This document shows positions 34,086 to 42,797 of a DNA stretch of 64,000 nt, in pieces. The DNA is from Sphingomonas sp. 1F27F7B. Its GTDB lineage: Bacteria > Pseudomonadota > Alphaproteobacteria > Sphingomonadales > Sphingomonadaceae. Every line of letters starts with the position of its first letter. Position 1 is the first letter of the stretch. The stretch is from positions 1 to 64,000 of the forward strand of contig NZ_SCMK01000023.1 in assembly GCF_005503355.1 (NCBI RefSeq). The letters are read 5' to 3'. A program made the translations under genes and the position numbers. The notes under the pieces were generated by a model, which saw only the letters and a program-made list of their open reading frames with translations, was not told the origin of the DNA and did not search any database.

Positions 34086-34661
34086 TCAGTGCGTGGTTCC
34101 CCGCCCGAGCTGGTCGAGCAGGAAGGAAGTCGCCGAAGCCTCTTCGTCGGCCGGTTTCGCGGGGGCGGCGCCGTCCCCGGCCAGGCGGCTGCATTCGTCG
34201 ATGATCAGCCGCATGTCGTGGTTCAGCGGCGGATTCTCCTCGTTCGCCGCAATCCCCTCGGTCAGCTCGCGGATCGCCTCGCCGAAATGATCTTGGATCA
34301 GGTGCCGCAGCCCGCGGACGAAATGCACCAGATAATGGTCGGACGGCAGCGCATCGAGCGGTTCCCAGGTGGCGAGCGCGCGCGGCGCCTCGCCCGAGGT
34401 CAGCTCGAAAAAGCCGAGCTGGAAGCGCGCCAGCGCAAAGTCCGGCGCCAAGGCGACGGCGCGGCTCAGCGATGCGTGCGCTTCGATCGGCCGGCCCGAC
34501 CCGGCGAGCATCGAACCGCGCAGGAAGTGGAGCCGGGCATCCTCCGGATAGGCTTCGATGAGCCGCTCGGCAAAGCCAAGTTCGTCCGGCGTATCCGCAT
34601 GCATCGCGGCGAGCAGCTGCGCCATCTCCTCGTCACTGCAAAGCGTCATGTCCATCTCCAT
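34086..34661 (-). CDS. Short TPR-like protein following fliA
   Basis: 191-residue acidic helical protein with two or three TPR-like motifs (ARLHFLRGSMLAGSGRPIEA and FALARFQLGFFELTSGEAPR). The ATG overlaps the fliA stop (TGATG); a TTG three bases earlier is the alternative start. No membrane or secretion signal. It is probably a partner or regulator in flagellar assembly by position only. A family name such as FlbT cannot be supported. Confidence 0.75.
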   Translation of the reverse strand: MEMDMTLCSDEEMAQLLAAMHADTPDELGFAERLIEAYPEDARLHFLRGSMLAGSGRPIEAHASLSRAVALAPDFALARFQLGFFELTSGEAPRALATWEPLDALPSDHYLVHFVRGLRHLIQDHFGEAIRELTEGIAANEENPPLNHDMRLIIDECSRLAGDGAAPAKPADEEASATSFLLDQLGRGTTH

Positions 34662-35404
34662 CAACGATATCCTATCCGGGCCCGCAGCCTGGCCAGCGCG
34701 AGCGCGTGGAGCTGCGAGACGCGGCCTTTCGACAAGCCGAGCAATTGCGCGATCTGAGAGAAGCTTACGCCGTTCTCATAGTGCTGGCGAATGATCGCTG
34801 CCTCCCGTTCGGGCAAGCGATCGATCTCGCGATCCAGCTGGGCGTTGAGCTGGCGCCAGGCCAGGCTCTCATAGGCATTGGGCCGCCGATCGATCCCGTC
34901 CTCCGGCTCGACCAGGCCGGTCCCCTCCAGCATCAGGCCGATCGCAAGCCCGGCGGCGAGGTCGGCGAGCGCGTCGAGCGGATCGGCCGGCCCGGTCTCC
35001 GCCGCGATCGAGCGCAGCCGCTCCGTCTCGATCCGGCGGCGATAGCTATATTGCGCGTCGCTCTCGTTCATCCGCGCCGCGCCATCGGCGATGCTGCCGA
35101 TGATCCGGCGCCGGGCAAAGGCGCCGAACGGGATGCCGCGCAGCGGATCGTACCGATCGATCGCGACGAGCAGCCCTTCATAGGCGAACTGCTCCATGTC
35201 GTTGAGCTCGACGCCGTTGCGCGGCCGCGCGCGCAGCTGGCGCCGGGCGATGGCACGGGCAAGCGCCCGATACTGGGTGAATATCTGTTCGCGGCAGCGG
35301 AACTCGCGCTCGAAGCGGAAACGCCGCCAGAGCGACGCCTCCACCCGGGGGGGCACCAGCAACAGGCCGAGCCCCGAGGAAGTACCGCCCCGGCGCGGCT
35401 TCAC
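34661..35404 (-). CDS. fliA: Flagellar sigma factor (sigma-28/FliA family)
   Basis: 247-residue sigma-70-family factor. Region 2 is YRALARAIARRQLRARPRNG plus LNDMEQFAYEGLLVAIDRYD and FGAFARRRIIGSIADGAARM. Region 4 is LPEREAAIIRQHYENGVSFS plus IAQLLGLSKGRVSQLHALAL. It would direct late flagellar genes, but no clear late gene lies in the window. It starts at a GTG overlapping the fliP stop (GTGA) and lies within the structural operon. No FlgM is nearby. Confidence 0.88.
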   Translation of the reverse strand: MKPRRGGTSSGLGLLLVPPRVEASLWRRFRFEREFRCREQIFTQYRALARAIARRQLRARPRNGVELNDMEQFAYEGLLVAIDRYDPLRGIPFGAFARRRIIGSIADGAARMNESDAQYSYRRRIETERLRSIAAETGPADPLDALADLAAGLAIGLMLEGTGLVEPEDGIDRRPNAYESLAWRQLNAQLDREIDRLPEREAAIIRQHYENGVSFSQIAQLLGLSKGRVSQLHALALARLRARIGYR

Positions 35405-36114
35405 CTGAAGCTTCCCAGCACGCCTTGCAGGATCAGCCCCCAGCCATCGATCAGGACGAACATGAGGATCTTGATCGGCAGCGAGATCGTCGAGGGGGGG
35501 ACCATCATCATGCCGAGCGCGAGCAGGATCGAGGCGACGACCAGGTCGATCAGCAGGAAGGGCAGCAGGATGACGAAGCCAATGGTGAAGGAGACCCGCA
35601 GCTCATTGAGGATGAAGGCAGGCGTGAGCTTGAGCAGGTCCACCTGCTCGGGCCGGTCCGGCACCGGGGCCTTGGCGATCGCGTAGATCGCCTCGATGTC
35701 GCTGTCGCGCGTCTGGGCGAGCATGAAATTGCGCAACGGCCCGCTGCCCTTGTCGATCGCCTGCTCGACAGTGACGCTGCCGGCCATCAGCGGCTTGAGC
35801 GCCTGGCCGTTCACGGCAGTCAGGGTCGGCCCCATGGTGAAGGCCGTGAGGAACAGCGCGAGGCTGATCAGCACCGGGTTGGGCGGCGTCTCGGGCATGC
35901 CGAACGCGTGGCGAACCATCGCCAGCACCACGACGATCCGAACGAAGCTGGTCATGCTGATGAAGATCGCCGGGGCGACCGCCATCAGCGTGAGCAGCAG
36001 CATGGTGCGCACCAGATCGGTGCTCATGCCCGCCCCATCGGCAGCGAAGGCAGTGGCCGGGGCAAGCAGCGCGGCGGCCAGCAGATAGGCTTTGGCAATG
36101 CGGACATGGCGCAT
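35401..36114 (-). CDS. fliP: Flagellar export-gate protein FliP
   Basis: 237-residue membrane protein, the main component of the FliPQR gate. Signal-peptide-like N-terminus (LLAAALLAPATAFAADG), then TSFVRIVVVLAMVRHAFGMP and SLALFLTAFTMGPTL, the periplasmic loop, and LTPAFILNELRVSFTIGFVI, all diagnostic. The ATG overlaps the fliO stop (ATGA). Confidence 0.97.
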   Translation of the reverse strand: MRHVRIAKAYLLAAALLAPATAFAADGAGMSTDLVRTMLLLTLMAVAPAIFISMTSFVRIVVVLAMVRHAFGMPETPPNPVLISLALFLTAFTMGPTLTAVNGQALKPLMAGSVTVEQAIDKGSGPLRNFMLAQTRDSDIEAIYAIAKAPVPDRPEQVDLLKLTPAFILNELRVSFTIGFVILLPFLLIDLVVASILLALGMMMVPPSTISLPIKILMFVLIDGWGLILQGVLGSFR

Positions 36115-36539
36115 CAGCCGGCCTCCCCCGCCGCGCCCGCCACCCTGGACGGCACCGGCGCCGGACACTCGCTCTCGCGCAGCAGGAGCTGCTGCTGCGG
36201 CGCGCAAAGGACGAGATATTCCCGCCCGTCGCAGCGCAGCAGGCAGATATCGGCATATTGGCTGACGCGGCGCGTCTCGAGCACTTCCACGCGCCGCTGC
36301 GCCGGCAGGGCCGCAACCAGCCCGCGCAACCGCGGGAGATCGATCCGCCCGCCGCTCCGTTTGAGCGCCAGGGCAATCAGCGCGGCGAGCATCAGGCACA
36401 GGATCAACGCCATCACGATCCGCGTGAGCGAGAGGTTCAGGCTCCCGCCGCCGCCCAGCCGCCCCGGTTGCGCGAGCGCCACCGGCGCCTGGGCCAGATG
36501 TACGAACAGGCATGCGAGAATTGCGGTCAGTCGGGCCAT
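36114..36539 (-). CDS. fliO: Flagellar export assembly protein FliO
   Basis: 141-residue bitopic protein: signal-like first segment, one strong transmembrane helix (IVMALILCLMLAALIALAL) and a small cytoplasmic domain with VEVLETRRVSQYADICLLRC and YLVLCAPQQQLLL, as in FliO. FliO stabilises the FliP ring. It overlaps fliN by 13 bp and fliP by 3 bp. Confidence 0.85.
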   Translation of the reverse strand: MARLTAILACLFVHLAQAPVALAQPGRLGGGGSLNLSLTRIVMALILCLMLAALIALALKRSGGRIDLPRLRGLVAALPAQRRVEVLETRRVSQYADICLLRCDGREYLVLCAPQQQLLLRESECPAPVPSRVAGAAGEAG

Positions 36540-36856
36540 TGCGCGATCTCGGTGAGGCGCACGCCGAACTTCTCGCCCACCGCGACCAGTTCGCCGCGCG
36601 CAACCGCCACGCCGTTGAGCCGCAGCTCGACCGGCGTGTTGAGCTGCGCGTCGAGCGTCACCACCGCGCCGGCGGCAAGGCCTGTCAGATCGGCGACCGT
36701 CATCGGGGCGGCGCCCAGGAAGGCCTCCAGCTGGACGCCGACATTCTCGATCAGCTTGCTGCTGACACGCGCCGTTGCCGGCCGATCCGGCCTGGTTTCG
36801 ATGGGCTTGGTCTCGGGGGGCAGGATGTCACTCGGTTCGGTCACGGGGCTACTCAT
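36527..36856 (-). CDS. fliN: Flagellar C-ring protein FliN
   Basis: 109-residue SpoA-domain protein. After an unstructured Pro/Thr N-terminus, the domain shows LIENVGVQLEAFLGAAPMTV, VTLDAQLNTPVELRLNGVAV and ARGELVAVGEKFGVRLTEI, the standard FliN signature. It binds FliH and forms the lower C-ring. The ATG overlaps the fliM stop (ATGA). Confidence 0.93.
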   Translation of the reverse strand: MSSPVTEPSDILPPETKPIETRPDRPATARVSSKLIENVGVQLEAFLGAAPMTVADLTGLAAGAVVTLDAQLNTPVELRLNGVAVARGELVAVGEKFGVRLTEIAQWPD

Positions 36857-37635
36857 CGGGTTGGAGCTTCTACGATCTCGAGCGCGGGCCCGCGCTCGCC
36901 CTCGATCACCGCGCAGCGGCCGCGCGCCAGCGGGAGGCCGTCCACCGCGAGCGGCAGGACGGCGTCGGTCGCCCGGTCGAGCACGAGCACGTCGCCGCAG
37001 CCGAGCCCGGCCAGCTCGGCGACGGTGATGCGGCTGCGGCCGAGCAGTGCGGAGAGCGAAACCGGGATTTCGGCAAGCGCGGCGCTGCCGGAGCCCAGGG
37101 GCGCGCCGGTGGCCGGCTCGGACAGCGCCTCGCGGACGAAACGCGCGAAGCACGGCGCCGACAACTCGACCTGGAGCGTCAGCCCGCGCGCGGCGGTCAC
37201 GATCTCGAGCCGGTGCACCGGCCCATCGCCGCGGGCTGCTTCCGACAGATGCCAGACCGGCTTGCCGAGCGCGAGGCACTGGACCAGGCGGGACTTGAGG
37301 CCGTCCAGGCATTCCTTGCCCAGCGCCTCGAGCAGCGCGAGGTCATGCGCGTTGCGCTGGCCGGCCGCGGCCGGAACGCCGAGCACCATCGCCCCCAGTG
37401 CCATCGCGCCCGCCGACGGCACGCCGATCGCCGCGCCTTCGTCGCAGCCGTGCCACAGCAGCTTGCGCAACTCGGCACGCGGCGCCGCGACGCGCGCGAG
37501 CGCTCCGGCGACGCGCATCGGCTCGCCGGCGAACCACTCGCCCGACCAGCTCTCGACCATGTCGGCAAGCGCGCGCTGCGCCGAAGCGGGCGCAGCCGTG
37601 CCGTCGGGCAGCCAGGATCGGCAGGGCAGCGTCAT
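36853..37635 (-). CDS. fliM: Short FliM-like C-ring protein lacking the CheY-binding N-terminus
   Basis: 260 residues with a C-terminal SpoA domain (about 185-255; VSLSALLGRSRITVAELAGL and LPLAVDGLPLARGRCAVIEG) and a weak central domain. Typical FliM is about 320-350 residues, with an N-terminal LSQxEIDAL motif for CheY-P and a FliG-binding GGxG loop; neither is visible. Size and layout approach the SctQ proteins of injectisomes. Position before fliN supports the FliM role. It overlaps flgE by 4 bp. Confidence 0.75.
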   Translation of the reverse strand: MTLPCRSWLPDGTAAPASAQRALADMVESWSGEWFAGEPMRVAGALARVAAPRAELRKLLWHGCDEGAAIGVPSAGAMALGAMVLGVPAAAGQRNAHDLALLEALGKECLDGLKSRLVQCLALGKPVWHLSEAARGDGPVHRLEIVTAARGLTLQVELSAPCFARFVREALSEPATGAPLGSGSAALAEIPVSLSALLGRSRITVAELAGLGCGDVLVLDRATDAVLPLAVDGLPLARGRCAVIEGERGPALEIVEAPTR

Positions 37636-38804
37636 CCCTGGCCCCGGATGCCGAAGAGCTGCTGGATCATGTCGTTCGAGACGCTGACGATCTGCGACGA
37701 GGCCTGGAAGCCGCGCTGGATCAGGATCAAGTCGCCGAACTGCTTGGACAGGTCGACGTTCGACGCCTCGAGCTGCCTGGCCTTGACCAGGCCTACCCGG
37801 GGATCGTCGCTGGCAAGATACATGCGCTCGCCGCTGCCGTCATAGCTGAACAGGCCGCCATCCTTCTCGGTCAGCGACCGGGTGTTGCGGAAATCGGCGA
37901 GCGCGACCGCGCCGAGATCGAGCTTCTGCGAATTCGAATAAGCGAGCTCGAGATGGCCGGTGGCGTTCACTGTCACCGTGGTCAGCGCCCCCACGCCGCG
38001 CCCGTCGATCGAGGATGCCCGCAGGTTCGAGACGTCGCCCGAGGAATAGGATTGCACGGCCGAGAAATCCAAGCTCACCTTGAAATCATTGGTCGCATCC
38101 TCGACTTCGATCTTGGCGGTGCTCGGATCGATCACGCTGCCGATGAACTTGAGGGTCTTGGTCGCGACCGTGCCCTTCTCGTCGCTGATCTTGACGGTCC
38201 ATTCGCCGGCGGTCGTGCCCTTCTCGAACTTCGCGCTCCATTTGTGCGAGCCGCCCTTGGCGTCGTACACCATCATGTCGTTGATCGTGACTGCGTTGAC
38301 GGCGGTGTTCGACAGATTGTCCGTGAAGGTGATCGCGGTGGTGCCGAGCGGAGCGTTGGTGCGCTTCTGGTCGATCGACAGGCTCACCGGGCGGCCGGAA
38401 GAGTCGAGCGTCGCCAGCCGGTATTTCGTGCCCGAGAGGACGATGAAGCCCTTGTCGTCCACTTCGAAGCTGCCGGTGCGCGCGTAGAGCATCCTGTCGC
38501 CGTCCATCAGGACGAGGAAGCCGCCGCCGTCGATCGCCAGGTCGAGGTCGCGCCCGGTCTGCCGCAGCTGGCCGGCGCTCAGGTCGAGCCGGCTCTCGCC
38601 GATGCCCACGCCGTTGCCGCCGCCGCTGCTGTCGGTGTCGTGCGAGAGCCCGCCCTGGCTGCCGCCGCCATAATAATTCTGGAAGGTCACCGTCGAACCC
38701 CGGAAGCCCGAGGTGTTGAGGTTGGTCACATTGTTGCTGACCTGCTCGAGCCCGCGGGAATAGGCGTTCAGGCCACTGAGGCCGATATAGATGGCACCGA
38801 ACAT
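37632..38804 (-). CDS. flgE: Flagellar hook protein FlgE
   Basis: 390-residue rod/hook-family protein. The N-terminal motif (AIYIGLSGLNAYSRGLEQVS then NNVTNLNTSGFRG) and C-terminal motif (EASNVDLSKQFGDLILIQRG then FQASSQIVSVSNDMIQQLF) are canonical. The central D2-type region is Ser/Thr/Asp-rich. Length is normal for FlgE. It lies 3 bp downstream of flgD, the hook cap. Confidence 0.94.
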   Translation of the reverse strand: MFGAIYIGLSGLNAYSRGLEQVSNNVTNLNTSGFRGSTVTFQNYYGGGSQGGLSHDTDSSGGGNGVGIGESRLDLSAGQLRQTGRDLDLAIDGGGFLVLMDGDRMLYARTGSFEVDDKGFIVLSGTKYRLATLDSSGRPVSLSIDQKRTNAPLGTTAITFTDNLSNTAVNAVTINDMMVYDAKGGSHKWSAKFEKGTTAGEWTVKISDEKGTVATKTLKFIGSVIDPSTAKIEVEDATNDFKVSLDFSAVQSYSSGDVSNLRASSIDGRGVGALTTVTVNATGHLELAYSNSQKLDLGAVALADFRNTRSLTEKDGGLFSYDGSGERMYLASDDPRVGLVKARQLEASNVDLSKQFGDLILIQRGFQASSQIVSVSNDMIQQLFGIRGQG

Positions 38805-38807
38805 GGC

Positions 38808-39251
38808 TTAGTTCCCCTTCCTGACTTGCGAGATGCTGGCGATCGCGAGGTTGCTGATGGTGCGATTGTCCGCCGTCTTGATCGTGATCCGCGGCATGCC
38901 GTTGTCGAAGGTGACCGCAGTGACCGTGCCGGTGAGCGTGGTCGCGCCCGCGGGCACGTCGACCTGGGTCCCGAGCAGGCTGGTGGCCTGGCTGGTCGCC
39001 TGGGCCGACACCAGCAGCTCGAGCCGGTCGTTCATCGTCTGGCTCTGCTGGATCTGCGAGAATTGCGCGAGCTGCGAGACGAACTCGAAATTGTCCATCG
39101 GCTTCAGCGGATCCTGATAGGTCAGCTGGGTCAGGATGATCTTGAGCAGCGCATCGAAGCCGAGGCCGAAGGCATCGGTCGCGGCGCTGGCGGTGCTGGC
39201 ATTCTGCTGGGCAGCGGCATCGGCGCCCACTGGCGCGGCTTGCGCGATCAT
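38808..39251 (-). CDS. flgD: Hook-capping protein FlgD
   Basis: 147-residue protein. The conserved N-terminal motif FDALLKIILTQLTYQDPLKP then MDNFEFVSQLAQFSQIQQSQ is diagnostic of FlgD. The C-terminal part (VPAGATTLTGTVTAVTFDNG) is short; many FlgD proteins are about 220 residues, so the FlgD Ig/Tudor region is reduced. Overlaps fliK by 4 bp. Confidence 0.94.
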   Translation of the reverse strand: MIAQAAPVGADAAAQQNASTASAATDAFGLGFDALLKIILTQLTYQDPLKPMDNFEFVSQLAQFSQIQQSQTMNDRLELLVSAQATSQATSLLGTQVDVPAGATTLTGTVTAVTFDNGMPRITIKTADNRTISNLAIASISQVRKGN

Positions 39252-40039
39252 CGTTCACTCTCCCGTGGCGGCATGGCGTTGATTCGGATGCGGGCGGCGG
39301 AAAGCCCGTGGCGGCCGAGCAGCGCCGCGATCTCGTCGCGCAGCTGGTGCCGCTCCGCTTCGTCCAGCCCCTCGACCCGCGCCGCGACCTGCAGGCCGCT
39401 CTCCAGCTCGCGCAGGGCCACGTGCAGCGCCGAGCGCGCGGCGGCGGTCGGGCGATGGGCGCGGCGTTCCAGCGGGGCGGCCGGATCGGCGGCCTCGGCT
39501 TCCTCGATCGGCGCCGGCGCGGCGACCGCGGCACCCGTCGGCCCTGCCCCCGCGGAATCGGGCCCCGCCCCGGCGGCGCGCATCGCCAGCCCCTGTGCCG
39601 CGTCCGAACGCGATATCGTGCCCGCACTCCCGCGCGTCGAAACCGCGACATCCGGCCGCGGGCCCGCAACCTGGCCCGCCGGCGCCGCCGGGTTCCACGG
39701 CTCGGCGGACCCCGCATCCTCACGCGCCAGCGTCACGGCCAGCTCGGGTGTCTCGCCCGCATGGCCGAAAAAGCCGTTCTGGTTGAACCTATGGGCGAGC
39801 GGCGCGGACTCCTGCTGCCCCGGCTTCGCGGCCGCATCCTGCCCCGGCGCGAGCATCGCGGCGTCCGGCGCCGATGGGGAAGGCAGGTCGCCGGGCATCC
39901 CCTGCCCTCCCGCGAGCATTCCCCCTGCACCGAGCAGCTGCGCGAACAGGTCGCTCGGCGCCTCTCCGTGCTGTGGATCGGCGGAATCGCCGCGCCCCTC
40001 GGGCGGCACGGGGCCGGCATGCGGCACGGGTCCAATCAT
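39248..40039 (-). CDS. fliK: Probable hook-length control protein FliK
   Basis: 263 residues. The first 180 are disordered and rich in A, P, G and D, and the C-terminal 75 are folded (LHVALRELESGLQVAARVEG and LRDEIAALLGRHGLSAARIR), like the Flg_hook domain that triggers FlhB switching. The assignment rests mainly on this architecture and on its position between fliJ and flgD. The ATG at 40,039 overlaps the fliJ stop; an upstream start would run through fliJ. Confidence 0.7.
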   Translation of the reverse strand: MIGPVPHAGPVPPEGRGDSADPQHGEAPSDLFAQLLGAGGMLAGGQGMPGDLPSPSAPDAAMLAPGQDAAAKPGQQESAPLAHRFNQNGFFGHAGETPELAVTLAREDAGSAEPWNPAAPAGQVAGPRPDVAVSTRGSAGTISRSDAAQGLAMRAAGAGPDSAGAGPTGAAVAAPAPIEEAEAADPAAPLERRAHRPTAAARSALHVALRELESGLQVAARVEGLDEAERHQLRDEIAALLGRHGLSAARIRINAMPPRESER

Positions 40040-40485
40040 GATCGCCTCCAATTCGAAGCCAAGCGGTCGGCCAGCGCATCGAGCGCGCGTTCGTCGCGGT
40101 CGCGGCGGCGCGCGCGGCGACTGGTGTCGAGCGCGCGATCGGCGAGCCGGCAATGCGCGTCGCCGTCGTGCCAGGCCCGCTCCGCAGTCGCGCTCGCCTC
40201 GGCCATCTGCTCGCGATATGCCTGCGCGGCCGCGCTCGCGCGGCCATGTTCGACAAGCTCTCCGGCGAGCGCGCGGGCGAACTCCGGCGCGAACTCCGTG
40301 CCGCCGAGATGCGCGTCCCAGGCCCGCGCGGCTATTTCGGTGCGCTGGTCCGCACGCCGCGCCGCATCCGCGGCTTCTTCCTCGCGCTCCTGGGCCGCCG
40401 CCAGCTCCTGATGCGCGGCCATCCGCTGCGCGGCGCGGAGCGCGGCGATGTCGGCAAGCGCGCGATGGGCGCGGCGATCATGCAT
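40036..40485 (-). CDS. fliJ: FliJ-like coiled-coil export protein
   Basis: 149 residues, almost entirely charged coiled coil (AAQEREEEAADAARRADQRT), like FliJ/SctO stalk proteins that sit in the FliI hexamer. Sequence conservation is low, as usual for this family. The call is from size, helicity and location directly after fliI, which it overlaps by 8 bp. Confidence 0.7.
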   Translation of the reverse strand: MHDRRAHRALADIAALRAAQRMAAHQELAAAQEREEEAADAARRADQRTEIAARAWDAHLGGTEFAPEFARALAGELVEHGRASAAAQAYREQMAEASATAERAWHDGDAHCRLADRALDTSRRARRRDRDERALDALADRLASNWRRS

Positions 40486-41791
40486 GGCCGCTGCTCCCCA
40501 TCGCCGCGCGCAGGCCCGAAAGCGTATCGGCGAAGGCCGAATTCTCGCTTTGCCCCTGGCGCAGGAATGCCATCAGCTTTGCGCGCATCGCGATCGCCTG
40601 ATCGATCTCGGCATTGGCGCCGCTCTTGTAGACGCCGCTTTCGATCATCACCCGCGCTTCGTCATAGACGCCGAGCTGGGTGACGGCTGCGCGCGCCGCG
40701 GCGGCATGCTGGCGTTCCATCAGCCGCGCAGCCTGACGGCTGATGCTGCGCGACACGTCGATCGCCGGGAAATGGCCGCGCTCCGCCAGCGTGCGCGACA
40801 GCACGACATGGCCGTCGAGCAGCGACTTCATCACTTCGACGATCGGGTCGTCGACATCGTCGGTCTCGCTGAGCACGGTCATCACCGCCGTGATCGCGCC
40901 GCGACCCGTGGCGCCGCACCGCTCGACCAGCCGCGGCAGCGCGGCGAAGACGTTCGGCGTATAGGCGCGCACCGTGGGCGGCTCGCCGGCGGCAAGGCCG
41001 ATCTCACGCAGCGCCATGGCGAGGCGCGTGACCGAATCCACCACCAGCAGCACATGCTCGCCGCGATCGCGCCAATGCTCGGCCAGGCACGAGGCGACAT
41101 TGGCGGCGCGGGCACGCAGCGCCGCGGTCTCGTCGGACGTCGCGGCGACCAGCGTGAAGCGCTCCGCATCGACGCGCGCGGAAAGCGTTCGCCAGATCGC
41201 CTCGACCTCGCGGCCGCGCTCGCCGACCAGGCACAGCACCACCCGGTCGCATTCGATCTGCCCCGCAAGCTGCTCGAGCAGGCTGGTCTTGCCAACGCCC
41301 GCTGCCGCAAAGATGCCGACGCGCTGCCCCTCGCCGAGCGTCAGCAGCCCGTCGATCGCGCGCAGGCCGGTCTTCACCATGTTCGCCGGTGCCGCACGAT
41401 CAAGCGGGCGAGGCACCGATCCGGCAAGCGGAATCCGGGCCGCCACGGCCACATCGCCCTTGCCGTCGAACGGGCGTCCGAACGCATCGATCGCGCGGCC
41501 GGCAAAGCCGTCGCCCACCGCCGCCGCCCCGCCCCCGGGCAGCGCAGTCACCTGTGCGCCCGGACGCACCTGGCGATTCTGCTCGAGCGGCACCAGGATC
41601 AGCCCGGCCTCGTCGACCGCGGCAACCTCGACGCAGACAGCGCCGCCTTCCCCGGCCACCTCGCAAAGATCCCCCACCGTGCAGGCCGGGCCCGTAGCCT
41701 CGAAATGGCCATGCGCGACCTTGCGCACGAAGCCGACGGGGCGAACCAGCTCCAGGTCGCGCAGCCGCTGAAGGAAGGGATGATCCGTCAT
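40478..41791 (-). CDS. fliI: Flagellum-specific ATPase FliI
   Basis: 437-residue export ATPase. Walker A FAAAGVGKTSLLEQ, Walker B VLLVVDSVTRLAMALREIGL, and the family-specific GAITAVMTVLSETDDVDDPI and DVSRSISRQA are all intact. It unfolds or releases substrates at the export gate with FliH and FliJ. The ATG overlaps the fliH stop by 4 bp. Length is normal. Confidence 0.97.
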   Translation of the reverse strand: MTDHPFLQRLRDLELVRPVGFVRKVAHGHFEATGPACTVGDLCEVAGEGGAVCVEVAAVDEAGLILVPLEQNRQVRPGAQVTALPGGGAAAVGDGFAGRAIDAFGRPFDGKGDVAVAARIPLAGSVPRPLDRAAPANMVKTGLRAIDGLLTLGEGQRVGIFAAAGVGKTSLLEQLAGQIECDRVVLCLVGERGREVEAIWRTLSARVDAERFTLVAATSDETAALRARAANVASCLAEHWRDRGEHVLLVVDSVTRLAMALREIGLAAGEPPTVRAYTPNVFAALPRLVERCGATGRGAITAVMTVLSETDDVDDPIVEVMKSLLDGHVVLSRTLAERGHFPAIDVSRSISRQAARLMERQHAAAARAAVTQLGVYDEARVMIESGVYKSGANAEIDQAIAMRAKLMAFLRQGQSENSAFADTLSGLRAAMGSSGHA

Positions 41792-42450
41792 CCGGCCATC
41801 TCGGCAAGCAGCGCCGACAGCGCCTGCCACTGGGTGCGCAGGTCGAGATCGATCTGCCCGAGCCGGCATTCGATCCGGCTCGCACCGGCACGCAAGGCAC
41901 GATCAGTCTGGATGCGCAGCCCTTCGGCGCCAAGCCCGTCCGAAAGCCCGGCGAGCGCGGCGGCATCCGGAAAATCCTCGGGGCTCACATGAATTGCGAT
42001 CACACTCGACCGATGCAGGGCGGCGAGCTGACGCGCGATCATCGCCTCGGCCGGGGCGGCCCAATCCTCGCCATCGGCGAACAGCTTGGCGAGCGCGGCG
42101 CGGACGAGCTGCGGAGCGAGCCGATCGAGCGCTTCCAGCCGCGCGGCGAAATCGGCCCGGGCCTGATCCACCCCCCTGCGAAGCGCCGCGATTCCATCGG
42201 CCTCCCGCCGCTCGGCCTGGATCAGCCCCTCGCGCCGGCCTTCCTCGCGCGCCGCCTCTACTGCGCGTTTGGCGGCCGCCGCATCCTCCGCACGCTGGCG
42301 CTGGAACCGCTCGATCTCGGCGATCAGCTGCGCGCGCTCGATATCGCGCGGATCCGGCATCGGCGCGTCGTTCGCCTCCACCGATAGCCTGGAGCCACCG
42401 ATGAAGCTGCGCACCGCGACGGCGGCATCCGACTTGATGAGCATCGTCAC
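41788..42450 (-). CDS. fliH: FliH-like regulator of the export ATPase
   Basis: 220 residues: a long charged coiled coil (IERFQRQRAEDAAAAKRAVE, with EEGRREGLIQAERREADGIA) and a C-terminal domain (DFPDAAALAGLSDGLGAEGL, ending RIECRLGQIDLDLRTQWQAL) typical of FliH/SctL. It links FliI to FliN. The start is a GTG overlapping the upstream stop (GTGA) or an ATG 6 bp further in. Confidence 0.88.
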   Translation of the reverse strand: MTMLIKSDAAVAVRSFIGGSRLSVEANDAPMPDPRDIERAQLIAEIERFQRQRAEDAAAAKRAVEAAREEGRREGLIQAERREADGIAALRRGVDQARADFAARLEALDRLAPQLVRAALAKLFADGEDWAAPAEAMIARQLAALHRSSVIAIHVSPEDFPDAAALAGLSDGLGAEGLRIQTDRALRAGASRIECRLGQIDLDLRTQWQALSALLAEMAG

Positions 42451-42797
42451 AGCGGCTTGCCGCGCGGCCGGAGCAGCCCGCCCATCGTCTGGGCCAGCGA
42501 CAAGCCGCGATTCGGTTCGGCGCGCGTCGCGCCCTTCCCCGCCGGCGCCAGGAACGCATCGAGCGCACGCCGCCCCGCCACGGTGAGCCCGGTATCGCTC
42601 GCCTCCAGCCGTGCGGCGATATCGGCCGAATAGGGAGAGACCGGCTCCACGGGCCCGCCTGCCGGCGCGGCGAGCCGCGCGCGGACGCGGCGGCGCTCCT
42701 CGACGCCCAGCTTCGCAAGCACGGCCCTGCGATCGGCGGCGGGCATGCCCCGCAGTTCGTCGATCAATATGTCGAGCCGGGCTTCAGGCAGCAGCAT
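42447..42797 (-). CDS. 116-residue unknown protein occupying the fliG position
   Basis: Lies between fliF and fliH, where fliG normally sits, overlapping fliF by 14 bp and fliH by 4 bp. Two parts: a helical N-terminal half (RLDILIDELRGMPAADRRAV, EERRRVRARL) and a C-terminal half with LTVAGRRALDAFLAP. It lacks the FliG N-terminal FliF-binding pattern, the armadillo EHPQ motif and the charged torque helix, and it is one third of FliG length. It could be a reduced FliG-like adaptor between FliF and the FliM-like protein, or an unrelated export factor. Function unknown. Confidence 0.7.
   Translation of the reverse strand: MLLPEARLDILIDELRGMPAADRRAVLAKLGVEERRRVRARLAAPAGGPVEPVSPYSADIAARLEASDTGLTVAGRRALDAFLAPAGKGATRAEPNRGLSLAQTMGGLLRPRGKPL

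Noticed and set aside
37398..40601. 1,067-codon plus-strand frame opposite flgE-fliJ
   Set aside because: Spans several certain flagellar genes on the other strand, and its translation is low-complexity.
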